In this document: one piece after another, positions 9,988 to 19,207 of the stretch
Position numbering within the stretch: position 1 is the stretch's first letter
How the letters are laid out: every line of letters starts with the position of its first letter
From: Porpolomopsis calyptriformis
Lineage: Eukaryota > Basidiomycota > Agaricomycetes > Agaricales > Hygrophoraceae
NCBI GenBank assembly: GCA_951640195.1
Contig: OX621176.1
Coordinates: forward strand, 806,001 to 870,000
Length of the DNA stretch: 64,000 nt
Direction: 5' to 3'
The notes under the pieces: generated by a model
Told to the model about the DNA's origin: nothing
Database searches by the model: none
The model's input: the letters and a program-made list of their open reading frames with translations, nothing else
Made by a program: the position numbers and the translations under genes

Positions 9988-12900
9988 ATGTCTGTATTCA
10001 ACCATCTCCTGCTAAATTCAACTGACATATTTTCCATAGGGTCCCTGTCACCGTCGATTCCCCCGAGATTCTCAGTGCCAGCCTGCATGTTGCCCTTCCC
10101 TGGTATACTCATGTATACACAATACCTTTTCTCGCTCTCTATCCTCTTCTAGCGTATTCCTACTTCCTCAAATACGATGAGTGGCTGCAAAGCGAAGAGT
10201 GGACATTCCTGGCCTGCGTTCTATTAGGCGCTGGGCATGCCCTTAGCTTTTTGGTCACTAAATGGAGCACCAGTGCTAACTCCTGGATTACTACGCGAAA
10301 AGTTTGTAGTTGAGCCTCATTTTATCTATCTCCCTCTTACCTGCGGTACATTCAAGGCTCGGGATCTTAAAGATGCCGACTGCATACGACTGGTCCCACA
10401 TGTTCATCGCGGGAAAGGAGAAATTGTTAGACTGAACAAACAGGACCCGATGGATCCAACATCATACACATTCAACTATCAACGGCACACCTACCTCATT
10501 TCTTCCGTTTCTCCAGTCAATTTTACGCGTCTCCCCTATCCTTGTTCGGCTCAACCACCCATCTCAACATTCTTCACTCCCCTCGGCTTGTTTTCCTCCC
10601 AACTCCCGAAATTGACCCTGCTCTATGGCAGGAACGAGTTTGATATACCAATCCCATCTTTTTCTGAGCTGTTTATCGAACACGCGACCGCACCTTTCTT
10701 TGTTTTTCAGGTATTCTGCGTTGCGTTGTGGTGCTTGGACGAATACTGGGTTTATAGCTTGTTCACTTTTTTCATGCTTATCATGTTTGAGTGTACAGTC
10801 GTCTGGCAGGCATGTTTTCTGACAATTTCTCAATGAGAATTTCGCAAACTAATGGTAGTCAAAATTCAGCGCGTTAGGACGCTAACCGAATTTCGCACAA
10901 TGTCGGTTACACCGTATCCCATCCAATGCTTCCGCGACCAGGGGTGGATCACGGTTCCAACAGATCAGCTTCTGCCCGGCGATGTTGTCTCCATCAGTGA
11001 GATCGATTCTCTCCAGGATTATTTTGCATCTTATGGCTCGCCTTACAGCGCGCCACCAGTTAGACGCTACGGTTCCAGCAGACATCCTATTAGTCGACGG
11101 TACGTGCATTGTGAACGAGGCCATGCTTTCGGGGGAATCCACTCCTTTACTAAAGGAATCTGTTCAATTGCTGGATGGGTCTGAATCCCTCGATGTCGAT
11201 GAAACTCATAAGAACGGGGTTTTGTTCAGTGGCACGAAGATTCTACAGTCAAGCATGAGCAGTTGAGTTAACGCCTGCTTGATGACATCTTCTCTCATTT
11301 CCATACATCTTTTTTCCAACTAGATCATTCTATGAAAACTCCCGATGGTGGCTGCCTCGGCGTAGTTCTGCGGACTGGCTTCGGTACCGCGCAAGGTCAA
11401 CTGGTCCGAACCATGATATTTTCCACAGAACGAGTTTCGGCAAATAATCTGGAATCCTTCCTTTTTATCGGTTTCCTTCTCATTTTTGCCATCGCTGCGA
11501 GTTGGTATGTTTGGGTAAAAGGTCCGTTGTGGCGTTCTATCCGTCTTATTGTTGACCCTCACCACATCCCTCCCCGACAGGCATAGAGAGAGGTTTGAAG
11601 AAATCAAAACTTCTCCTTGACTGCATCCTTATCATCACAAGTGTTGTTCCCCCGGAACTGCCCATGGAATTATCACTTGCAGTAAACGCCTCTCTGGTGG
11701 CCTTATCAAAATTTGGTATGTACCGGCTCACTATTTAACCACCACCCTAAACCTCCATTTCCTCCCAGCTATATTTTGCACAGAGCCATTCCGGATCCCA
11801 TCCGCTGGTCGTGTTGATGTGTGTTGTTTTGACAAGACTGGAACCATCACATGCGAAAACCTGGTTCTTGAGGGGATTGCTGGCTTAGAGTGAGTACCTA
11901 CAAGTCACTCACAAGACGGATCACACTGAATCACCACCGAAGTCATTCTAATATTCAGAAGTTGGTCAACGTAAAGGAATGTGGACGAGAGACGATACGC
12001 AGTCTTGCTGCCGCACATGCACTCGTACGACTAGATGATGGCACTATTATTGGTGATCCAATGGAGAAGACAACCTTAGAGTCTTTGGACTGGAAGCTTG
12101 CTGAAGGTGTGGACATGTTCAATGACAATGAAAGAACGGATTTCAACTCGTTCCTTTGTATAGGGGGTCATGTTTCCAGCGCTACCTCTCCCTCTCCTCA
12201 AACTCAGCTTACCATCCGCCGCCGCTTTCAATTCTCATCCGCTTTGAAACGAATGGCGACCGTGTCCACTCTCCCGGGGGGGAAAACCTTCGCATCAGTA
12301 AAGGGCGCCCCCGAGACCATCAAGACGATGTTAGCAAGAGTTCCAGAAGGTTACGACAATACCTACAAGTGGTTCACAAGGAAGGGGAGTCGTGTGTTGG
12401 CTCTTGGTGCGAAGGAAATGGACTCCATGAGTATGGAAAAAGTTCGTCAATATAAGATTTGTCCCGCCACTCAATCTGACTTGACTGGCAAGCATAGATA
12501 AACAAGCTCTCTCGTGAACAAGTTGAAAGCAACCTCACTTTTACCGGTTTCTTAGTTTTTCACTGTCCCCTCAAGGATGATGCTGTAGATTCCCTGAAGA
12601 TGCTCGCCGACTCTTCCCATCGGGTAGGTCGATTCAATCAACCCGTGTATACATATTTGAACCACTAAACTCCGGTCAAGTGTATCATGATTACCGGTGA
12701 TAATCCTCTTACAGCTATCCACGTTGCAAGGGAGGTGGAAATCGTCGACCGAGATGTACTCATACTTGACTCCATGGATAATTCCCCAGGGCATGCAGGT
12801 ATGAAGCGTTCATTACTTGGATTAATCCCTAGATATAATCTTTTAAAAACAGACCTTGCATGGCGAACTGTGGATGAAAGCAAGATTATTCCGGTTGACC

Positions 12901-14577
12901 TCTCCCAGCTACTGGATATCTCGCTGTTTGAGCAATATGACATTTGCGTGACAGGGGCTGCCATGAAGCTGTTTGAACCATCCCATCCAGCTTGGATTGA
13001 TCTTGTACAAAATACTTGGGTTTATGCTCGGGTTTCCCCTTCCCAGAAGGAGATCATCTTGACAACCTTGAAGACCATTGGTTATACGACCTTGATGGCT
13101 GGTGACGGTACAAATGACGTTGGGGCATTAAAGCAAGCTCATGTTGGCGTTGCGCTTCTAGACGGTACGCCGGAGGACCTTCAAAAGATTGCAGAGCATC
13201 AAAGGAACGAACGTATAAAGAAAGTGTACGAAAGCCAACTGAAGATCTCATCTCGATTCGGACAACCTCCTCCGCCCGTCCCTCCAGCAATTGCACACCT
13301 CTATCCTGAAGTTGTGGAAGCTCAGAAGAAGGCAGCTTCAGATATGCAAATTGCGCGACGGAAAAATCCCATGGAAAACGTATGATGTCCGCTTTTCTTG
13401 AGTGTTCAAACTTTGACAAGCCTTTATCCCCCCTAGTTTGATCTCACTTCAATAATAGATAAAATGGATAACGATGATACGGTTCCTAAGATCAAGCTGG
13501 GCGACGCTTCTTGCGCTGCGCCATTTTCGTCCAAGCTCTCTCACGTCGCGGCAAGTGAGGGTTCCTACAATGTCTTCTTCCCCCACCCCAAGCATTTACA
13601 TTCGCCTATAGTCACACATATAATTAGACAGGGACGTTGTACCCTCGTCGCCACGATACAAATGTACAAGATCCTTGCCCTCAACTGCTTAATCACGGCA
13701 TACAGTTTGAGTGTACAATACCTGGATGGTATCAAATTTGGTGATTATCAGATTACCATAACTGGAATGCTATTGTCCATTTGCTTCTTGTGCATCTCCC
13801 GAGCCAATGTAAGCTTGACTCCATCCTCTTGGGTTGCGATTCCTGAATTCATTTGCCATTTCTCAGCCAGTGCAAAAATTATCTAGGGAGCGGCCATTAA
13901 ACAACATCTTCAACCTCTACGTGCTTTTGTCGGTGCTTGGTCAGTTCGCACTCCACATTGCATCATTGGTGTATATTACCCAACTCTCACACGCATACGA
14001 AGAGTAAGATTTTGTTTTATACAAAGAAACTCACGGATCTAAAGTGTTCCTACAGACGTGGTCCTATCGATCTGGAGGCCAAATTTCAGCCAAATCTTCT
14101 CAATACTGCGATATACCTTCTGGGACTCTCTCAGCAGGTCTCCACGTTTACGATCAACTTTCAGGTATGCTCCTACCTCGAAACAGGCCCTTTGTCTCAA
14201 CCTTTGCTTAGGGTCGACCGTTTCGCGAAGATATCCGCGAAAATTCAATTTTGTGGTGGGCGCTTGTCGCCGCCAGTGGAGTTGCATTCTCCGGCGCCAC
14301 CGATTTCGTGCCCGAGTTGAATCGATGGTTGCAAATTGTTGAAATGACAAACACGGTTAGCTGCTGCAATGTTCAAGTTGGCGAATCCTGACGGATTTTC
14401 CTCTAGTTCAAAGTCAAACTAACAGGTGCCATGATTCTTGACTTTACGGGTTGCTGGCTGGTTGAAGTTGTCTGCAAACGGTATCTGGCAGATTTAGAGC
14501 CAAAAAAGATGATCACTCGCGGCCATGAACGCCGAGAGAGGCGGCGGCGGAGTGAAATGAAAAAAAAAAGTGGATGA
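9988..14577 (+). CDS. SPF1: P5A-type ATPase, SPF1/ATP13A1-like (intron-rich, apparently intact)
   Basis: ER transmembrane-helix dislocase of the P5A ATPase family, which removes mis-inserted tail-anchored and signal segments. Coding blocks: 10040-10301, 10357-10809, 10870-10996, 11049-11261, 11324-11521, 11581-11715, 11769-11889, 11943-12106, 12164-12441, 12498-12623, 12681-12798, 12853-13379, 13437-13554, 13612-13808, 13867-14003, 14056-14164, 14212-14355, 14407-14577. All join in frame, about 1,198 codons, normal for P5A. Visible motifs: LSGESTP (actuator), [13 protein letters not shown] (the P5A M4 signature), phosphorylated Asp in FDKTGT, KGAPE, MITGDN and [17 protein letters not shown]. 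The tail is Lys/Arg-rich. Intron 10810-10869 is GC-AG; the rest are GT-AG. The start is unresolved: the nearest upstream ATG (9988) joins in frame only if the acceptor is GAG at 10065-10067, which would drop a conserved-looking VDSPEI stretch. Confidence 0.93.
10810..10869 (+). other. GC-AG intron in the SPF1-like gene
   Basis: The exon ends TGGCAG before GCATGT and resumes CGCGTTAGG after ATTCAG. Only this junction keeps the conserved protein stretch [18 protein letters not shown] in frame. GC-AG introns are a known minority class. Confidence 0.75.
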
Positions 14578-14693
14578 TATTCATTAGCGTTACCAATGCA
14601 ATTTTGTCATAAGTACCTAGCATCCCAAAGTAATGATGAACACATGAACAAGGGTTCTGCCTTGCTTCGACTTGTGTTGTTGTAAAAATATAG
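14578..14693 (+). other. 3' flank of the SPF1-like gene
   Basis: The short gap between the stop codon and the Tc1/mariner target TA. AT-rich, no gene, presumably part of the 3' untranslated region. Confidence 0.5.
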
Positions 14694-14695
14694 TA

Positions 14696-15939
14696 CAGAG
14701 GGGTAACATAAGTTTTGACCAATCACATGATGCTAACAGGAACATTGATACCCTTTCTTTTACACGTAACCCAACAATCTGCTCCTCAACCATGCCAAAG
14801 CAAATTGGAGATGAAAACACAACCCCTGCACTACATGATGCCATGTTCCAAATGGCTAAACAAGGCTTCCCAACTTCAGCAATTGCCAAGACATTTACTC
14901 AGTCCAGTAGGACTGTTTGTTGAATCATTCAGAATTACCATTCTCGCAGTCACCACGATGATGCTCTGAGGTTAGGATGACCACAAAAGATCAATGAGAG
15001 ATCAACCTGATGCATAAAACAGTAATAGAAGGAGACAGGCACCATTCATTGAGAGATATAACAAACCTGACCATGTTTGTTCTCAAGGGCCCTGTGGCCC
15101 AACAAACAGTCTCCAGGTTCCTCAATTGTGACCTAGGGATGTCATCTTGTGTTGCACAAAAGAAACCTTTCCTCACAGCGGCTCATAGGAAGTGGAGATT
15201 GCACTGGGCTGAGAGTGCAAAGTTATGGGGTGCAGAAGAGTGGATGAGGATAATATGGACAGATGAATCTTCCATTGAGTTAGGAAAAAACACAAGGGTA
15301 TATCAAGTCTGGAGGTGCCAAGGTGAAGCTTTCAATGAGAACTGTGTTGTGCCAACCTTCAAGTCAGGTTGGAGCAGTATTATAGTGTAGTCATGTATCG
15401 CATATAACTACAAGGGCCCACTCATCATTTTACCTAAGAGAAGGAGGAAAGCAGTAGACTGTGTTGAGATTATACTTGCTGGACCACTCTGGGACACCTA
15501 CACCCACCTTTACAAGGAGTGCAGCACTGCAAAAGTGATGGAGGATAGCACTTCAGTTTATCGGGCCAAGGTTGCTAACATATGGTGTAACTTGCACTCA
15601 ATGGACAACATTCCCCATCCTTCCCAGTCCCCTGACATGAACCCAATTGAGAATGTATGGAAGCTACTCAAAGAGAGGGTCAATCAGCGGCCCCAAGTCC
15701 TAGCAAATGTCAAGAAGTTGGAGGAGGCACTTTTGGAGGAGTAGGTAAACATTGATGTTGAGTATATTAATCAGCTAATTGAAACTATACTAGATTGGGT
15801 ACAAGCCTTGTGAGAGGCAAAAGGAGGGCCAACAAAGTGGTAGATTAGAGATACCACATTGTTTTCAAGTAACAAAGTCATTGAGGTTGTTATATGTACA
15901 GTGTGATACAATGCAGTCAAAACTTATATCAGCCCTCTG
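14696..15939 (+). mobile_element. Tc1/mariner DNA transposon (1,244 bp, decayed)
   Basis: Flanked by TA at 14694-14695 and 15940-15941. The left end CAGAGGGGTAACATAAGT and the inverted right end (CAGAGGGCTGATATAAGT on the minus strand) form imperfect terminal inverted repeats. One degenerate transposase gene lies inside. Length and TA duplication are typical for the superfamily. Confidence 0.88.
14792..15843 (+). pseudogene. Tc1/mariner DDE transposase (broken)
   Basis: Begins MPKQIGDENTTPALHDAMFQMAKQG with a helix-turn-helix-like N-terminus (TSAIAKTFTQSSRTV), then a catalytic domain with IIWTDESSIELG (first D), VMEDSTSVYRA (second D) and SPDMNPIENVWK (final E), a DDE arrangement of the Tc1 type. 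It is broken by stops near 14921 and 14978, a frame change near 14990-15010, and stops at 15388-15390, 15742-15744 and 15811-15813. A reading of about 345 codons would be normal length. It cannot make active transposase. Confidence 0.88.
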
Positions 15940-15941
15940 TA

Positions 15942-16214
15942 CAGAGGGGTAATATACACTATGGGTGTAACTAGGGTTGATACTCAACATAAAGCAAGTT
16001 GAATTGTGACCTTTAACCTATGCTACATTGAAGTTTAGGTTGATACAATCAACCTATATAAAAGTGACTTATCAACCAAGTGAAACTACCCAATTGCAGG
16101 TTGACCTTTAGCCACAAAAAAAAAGTCATATGCCATAACTCATGTGCAAACACATCATGTAATCAGGAAAATGCAACACAATTTTATAATAAATGAGGCA
16201 CAACTGGTAACTAT
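15942..16214. other. No gene; possible second Tc1-type terminus
   Basis: The bases right after the Tc1 target TA read CAGAGGGGTAATATACAC, very like the left terminus of the element itself. The rest is AT-rich without a supported ORF, so this may be the end of a related non-autonomous element. Confidence 0.4.
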
Positions 16215-16660
16215 CTAATTAGAATAGACATGAGGTAGTGGAAGGATATAGATATTCCCTGCCATGTAGTACTCTGCAAAAACATAATATACTGCATCCA
16301 TGCTTATAACCTGTTCCAAGATGCTGCCAATGACATTTCCAAGGGCTTGACATGCAGTCTCCCTGCAACAACAAAAATAGTCAGCAAATGCCTTTATGCA
16401 ATGTACAGTGCTAGGATATACTGTCCTTCATATGCACCAGGGTTTCTACCTCTGACAACAACCCAGAAAGTGGTTTGCCAGCTGGAGAATAGCCAAGTAC
16501 CTGCAAGATGAGGCATAGGACTAGCAGCCTTATCCCCAGAGGTATGCCAAGGTGCTTCTCCTTCACTGCATATACCCCTGCATTCTCTGCATCTTGCAGT
16601 AAACAATATCCTACAACACAGGCATGTGGGAAACTAGTTGTTGTGGTGTGTGCTTGATCC
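16215..16660 (-). pseudogene. 3' exons of an unrecognised minus-strand gene split by family X
   Basis: On the minus strand an acceptor TATTGTAG at 16661-16668 opens an exon (16660-16422; DQAHTTTTSFPHACVVGYCLLQDAENAG... LVHMKD). An intron follows (16421-16363, GTATATCC to GTTGCAG), and the second exon continues in frame (RETACQALGNVIGSILEQVISMDAVYYVFAEYYMAG...) to TAG 16215-16217. The product is not one I recognise. The family X element sits exactly at the upstream splice donor (target duplication CTTAC, GTAAG on this strand), so the gene is physically interrupted; the matching upstream sequence is at 29706-30390. It could be a host gene or another transposon gene. Confidence 0.5.
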
Positions 16661-16714
16661 CTACAATACAAATATATCAGCACAATGTACTTAATGTTCA
16701 GCTGTGTAACTTAC

Positions 16715-16938
16715 TGTTAGGTCTGAAGTTTTGGAGTTGATATCAGAGATTGGAGATGCATAAACATAGGACTTAGTTGATATTCTGTCTACAGATACAG
16801 GAAAAAATGTGGTACTTATATACCTGCTAGATAATTATATCTAAGACATAATAACAATAGAGTGCATCATAAGTAAGAGACATGTGAAAAGTCTAGAGTG
16901 TGCAGAGTTGTCAGAGTTGTCAGAACTGGGATGTAACA
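16715..16938 (-). repeat. Family X 3' LTR (X1)
   Basis: TGTTAGGTCTG to GGATGTAACA, paired with 29477-29700 and with the X2 LTR at 37594-37816. The adjacent 16939-16956 (GTATCTCCCTCTTAAGGG) is the polypurine tract on the minus strand. Confidence 0.93.
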
Positions 16939-17106
16939 GTATCTCCCTCTTAAGGGCAAGCCCTCAAGACCACATACTGGACTTGACCATAATTGGTAAT
17001 AACTAAGAAATTGGAGTTTAGGAATGTGGCTGATTTCAGAGAATTGTCAGAGTTTGAAATTGGAACATATATAATGGGGTCCAGTTGATCACTCTTCTTT
17101 ATTAAC

Positions 17107-17269
17107 AATGCCCACTTGTGAAGAAATCCAAGCCTAACTCACACAGCTGCAAGTCCAGCTTGAAAACAAAGAACAATGAGAGCGCAAGGAAGCAGAGAAA
17201 CAAGTGGAGGAAATCCAGAGGGTGGAGGAAGAGTAGCAGTTGGCAAAGGAGTCACAGGCAGCTAGAAAG
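17107..17269 (+). pseudogene. Antisense ORF of X1, 5' part (coiled coil), split by family B
   Basis: Plus-strand reading from ATG 17107: MPTCEEIQA, then Lys/Glu/Gln-rich heptad-like sequence (QLQVQLENKEQ, ERKEAEKQVEEIQRVEEE, QLAKESQAARK), with stops that look like decayed Gln or Arg codons. It resumes after the B element at 23882 (AAKAAKKEAARRVKEV). It runs opposite to gag-pol and lies between the 3' LTR and the end of pol. The same sequence, uninterrupted, is at 37987-38270 in X2. Confidence 0.55.
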
Positions 17270-17595
17270 TGTCATGGATACTTTTTCCTTTTTTCTTTTA
17301 GTCATACTTGATTAGTCTTTGTTCTGTTTACCCTTCCGCTTTACCGCTTTATATATAGAGACTAGTCACATGTACCCTCTTTCTGACTCTTCACAAGTCA
17401 CATTCCGTTTTCCGCTTTGTAATCATCCACACAACTGACTCATGTTGACTCAGGTAGTTAGTATATAAAGCCTAACCTCTAGTCAGTAGGTTAAGTTTGA
17501 TTCCTAGTTAGCTCCCTCACTCTTTAGTCGAATTCCATTTCCTCATCAGCCCCTCCAATGCGAGAAGTAAAGCCTTCGACTACCAAATCATAACA
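17270..17595 (+). repeat. Family B 5' LTR (326 bp)
   Basis: TGTCATGG to ATAACA. Contains TATATAAA at 17462-17469 and, 31 nt later, the inferred RNA start at 17493 (AAGTTTGATTC). The element is bounded by the GAAAG duplication. Confidence 0.95.
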
Positions 17596-17596
17596 A

Positions 17597-17607
17597 GAAT
17601 TGAACTT
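17597..17607 (+). promoter_or_regulatory. Self-primer binding site of family B
   Basis: GAATTGAACTT starts one base after the LTR. The 3' LTR keeps AAGTTCGATTC at the RNA start, whose complement is GAATCGAACTT. The primer site has TG and the 5' LTR copy yields CA at the same central CG, so both can derive from one ancestral CpG and the pairing was probably perfect over 11 nt. Confidence 0.7.
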
Positions 17608-17770
17608 CCTTCTTGCACAACAAATCACTCTCACTCTGGATCCCATTGAAGACTTAACAAGGTCAATCTTTTCATCTGCGGATTCAGATACTCCCTTTCA
17701 ACCAATAGTATTCCAAACCCCTGCACAATCCATCATCCCTCTTTCCCCCTCATCATCATCACTAACCTCA

Positions 17771-19207
17771 ATGTCTCAAACATCTCAACAAGAGTATGAA
17801 GCCGAACAATCCATTCCCACACCTAGACCCAGCAACATTCCCCCCACCATTCAAGAAGAAGAAGAAGATGTCATCCTATTTAATATGGAACAAGAGCTCA
17901 GAGACCTAAGAGCACAAATCGACCAGTTGCGTGGTTGGTACTACAACGAAGTTGACGTCAATGATAAGCTTCGAAAGGAGCTGAAAACCCTCAAAGAAGG
18001 TCGATGAGAAGAATCCGAACCAGCCACCCCTCCCATTACACAATGACAATCTTTACTTTGGGGACCTGGGCTTTCCCCATCAAACCCTTTCGTTTACGCC
18101 CCAAGAAGAACTCAGTCTGTCCAACCCCCTTTCCAACCATCTTTTCCCACCAACCCTCAACCAACCACCCAAATGACTGCTCCCCCTGTACTCCCTGCCC
18201 CTACCAAAATTAAAATTGCCAATCTGACTGAATACGATGGAACCCCAGAGAAGCTAGAGGACTTCATTCACCAATGTCGACTTAACTTTGTGGTCAAGGA
18301 CTACAACGACAAACAGAAGATCATCTATATACTCTCCTATCTTGGTGACGGCAACCCGCGGGCTTGGGGACGGCTATTTACTGAAACGGTTGACAAAATG
18401 AGGAACTACGTGTGGAACTACGCAACATTTTTGGACGATTTTCGAGAAGCATTCGGAAGGATCAACCCAGCGGTGAAGGCACGGATCGAGCTGGAGAAAG
18501 TAAAGATGACAGGAACGATTGAAGATTACAACCTTCAGTTTATGCAACATGCAACAAGAACTGAGTACAATGAGGCCACCCTACTTCAGTTTTACAAAGC
18601 TGGGCTCCCCCAGCCGATCCAAACACGGATTTATTCAATGGACAACATGCCATCAACCTTGCTGGACTGGATGGCGAAAGTGGCCCAATTCGAAGAACAG
18701 TACTAGGAACAACGAGCCGAACAAGCATTGTGGTCAAGTCGAAATCAAAAAGGAAAGAAGTCCGAAGCCAAGTCAAATCCCCAAGGAAACCCTTCCCACT
18801 CCATCACCACCACTTCATCCCCGATCAAACAAGAATCAAGAGAAGCCTCTCTCAAAACAGCGAAATGAGACAACTCCTCCATTACCTGCTACAACTGTGG
18901 CAAAAAAGGACACTACGCCAATGAATGTCGAAGCCCATGCACTGAAGACGTTCCGGCACATCAAGAGACCTCAACTTCTACTTGAGGAAAAGGAGGAAAT
19001 CACAGTTGAGGCAAAGGACGAAATGTCCGAATGATCAATCGGGTCGATACAGAAGAATCGGAAGCGCGGATAGAGGAAGTACTGGAGGACAATGAGAAAG
19101 AGAAAAGAATGGCAAAGAACAACTTGAAGGATATGGGAATCGTGAATAGGGACAAGGAGAGACGGGCTGCACTAGCTCGAGTGTTAAAAGAGCAAAAGGA
19201 TTTTTAG
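17771..19207 (+). pseudogene. Family B gag (capsid, CCHC; 6 stops)
   Basis: Starts at ATG 17771 (MSQTSQQEYEAEQS), with a proline-rich acidic N-terminus, a coiled-coil-like LFNMEQELRDLRAQIDQLR, a capsid domain (LTEYDGTPEKLEDFIHQC... GDGNPRAWG), and knuckle CYNCGKKGHYANEC. It ends at TAG 19205-19207. In-frame stops are TGA 18005, 18044, 18866, 18983, 19007 and TAG 18704, all reachable by C-to-T from CGA or CAG. The frame is otherwise continuous for about 479 codons. Layout and position match the gag of family E at 58636. Confidence 0.88.
19198..19204 (+). promoter_or_regulatory. Putative -1 frameshift site G GAT TTT (family B)
   Basis: Gag ends AAG GAT TTT TAG. The heptamer GGATTTT is in the slippery phase directly before the stop, and the pol frame is exactly -1. 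GGAUUUA-type sites are used in mouse mammary tumour virus, so a GGA P-site is tolerated. Confidence 0.6.
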
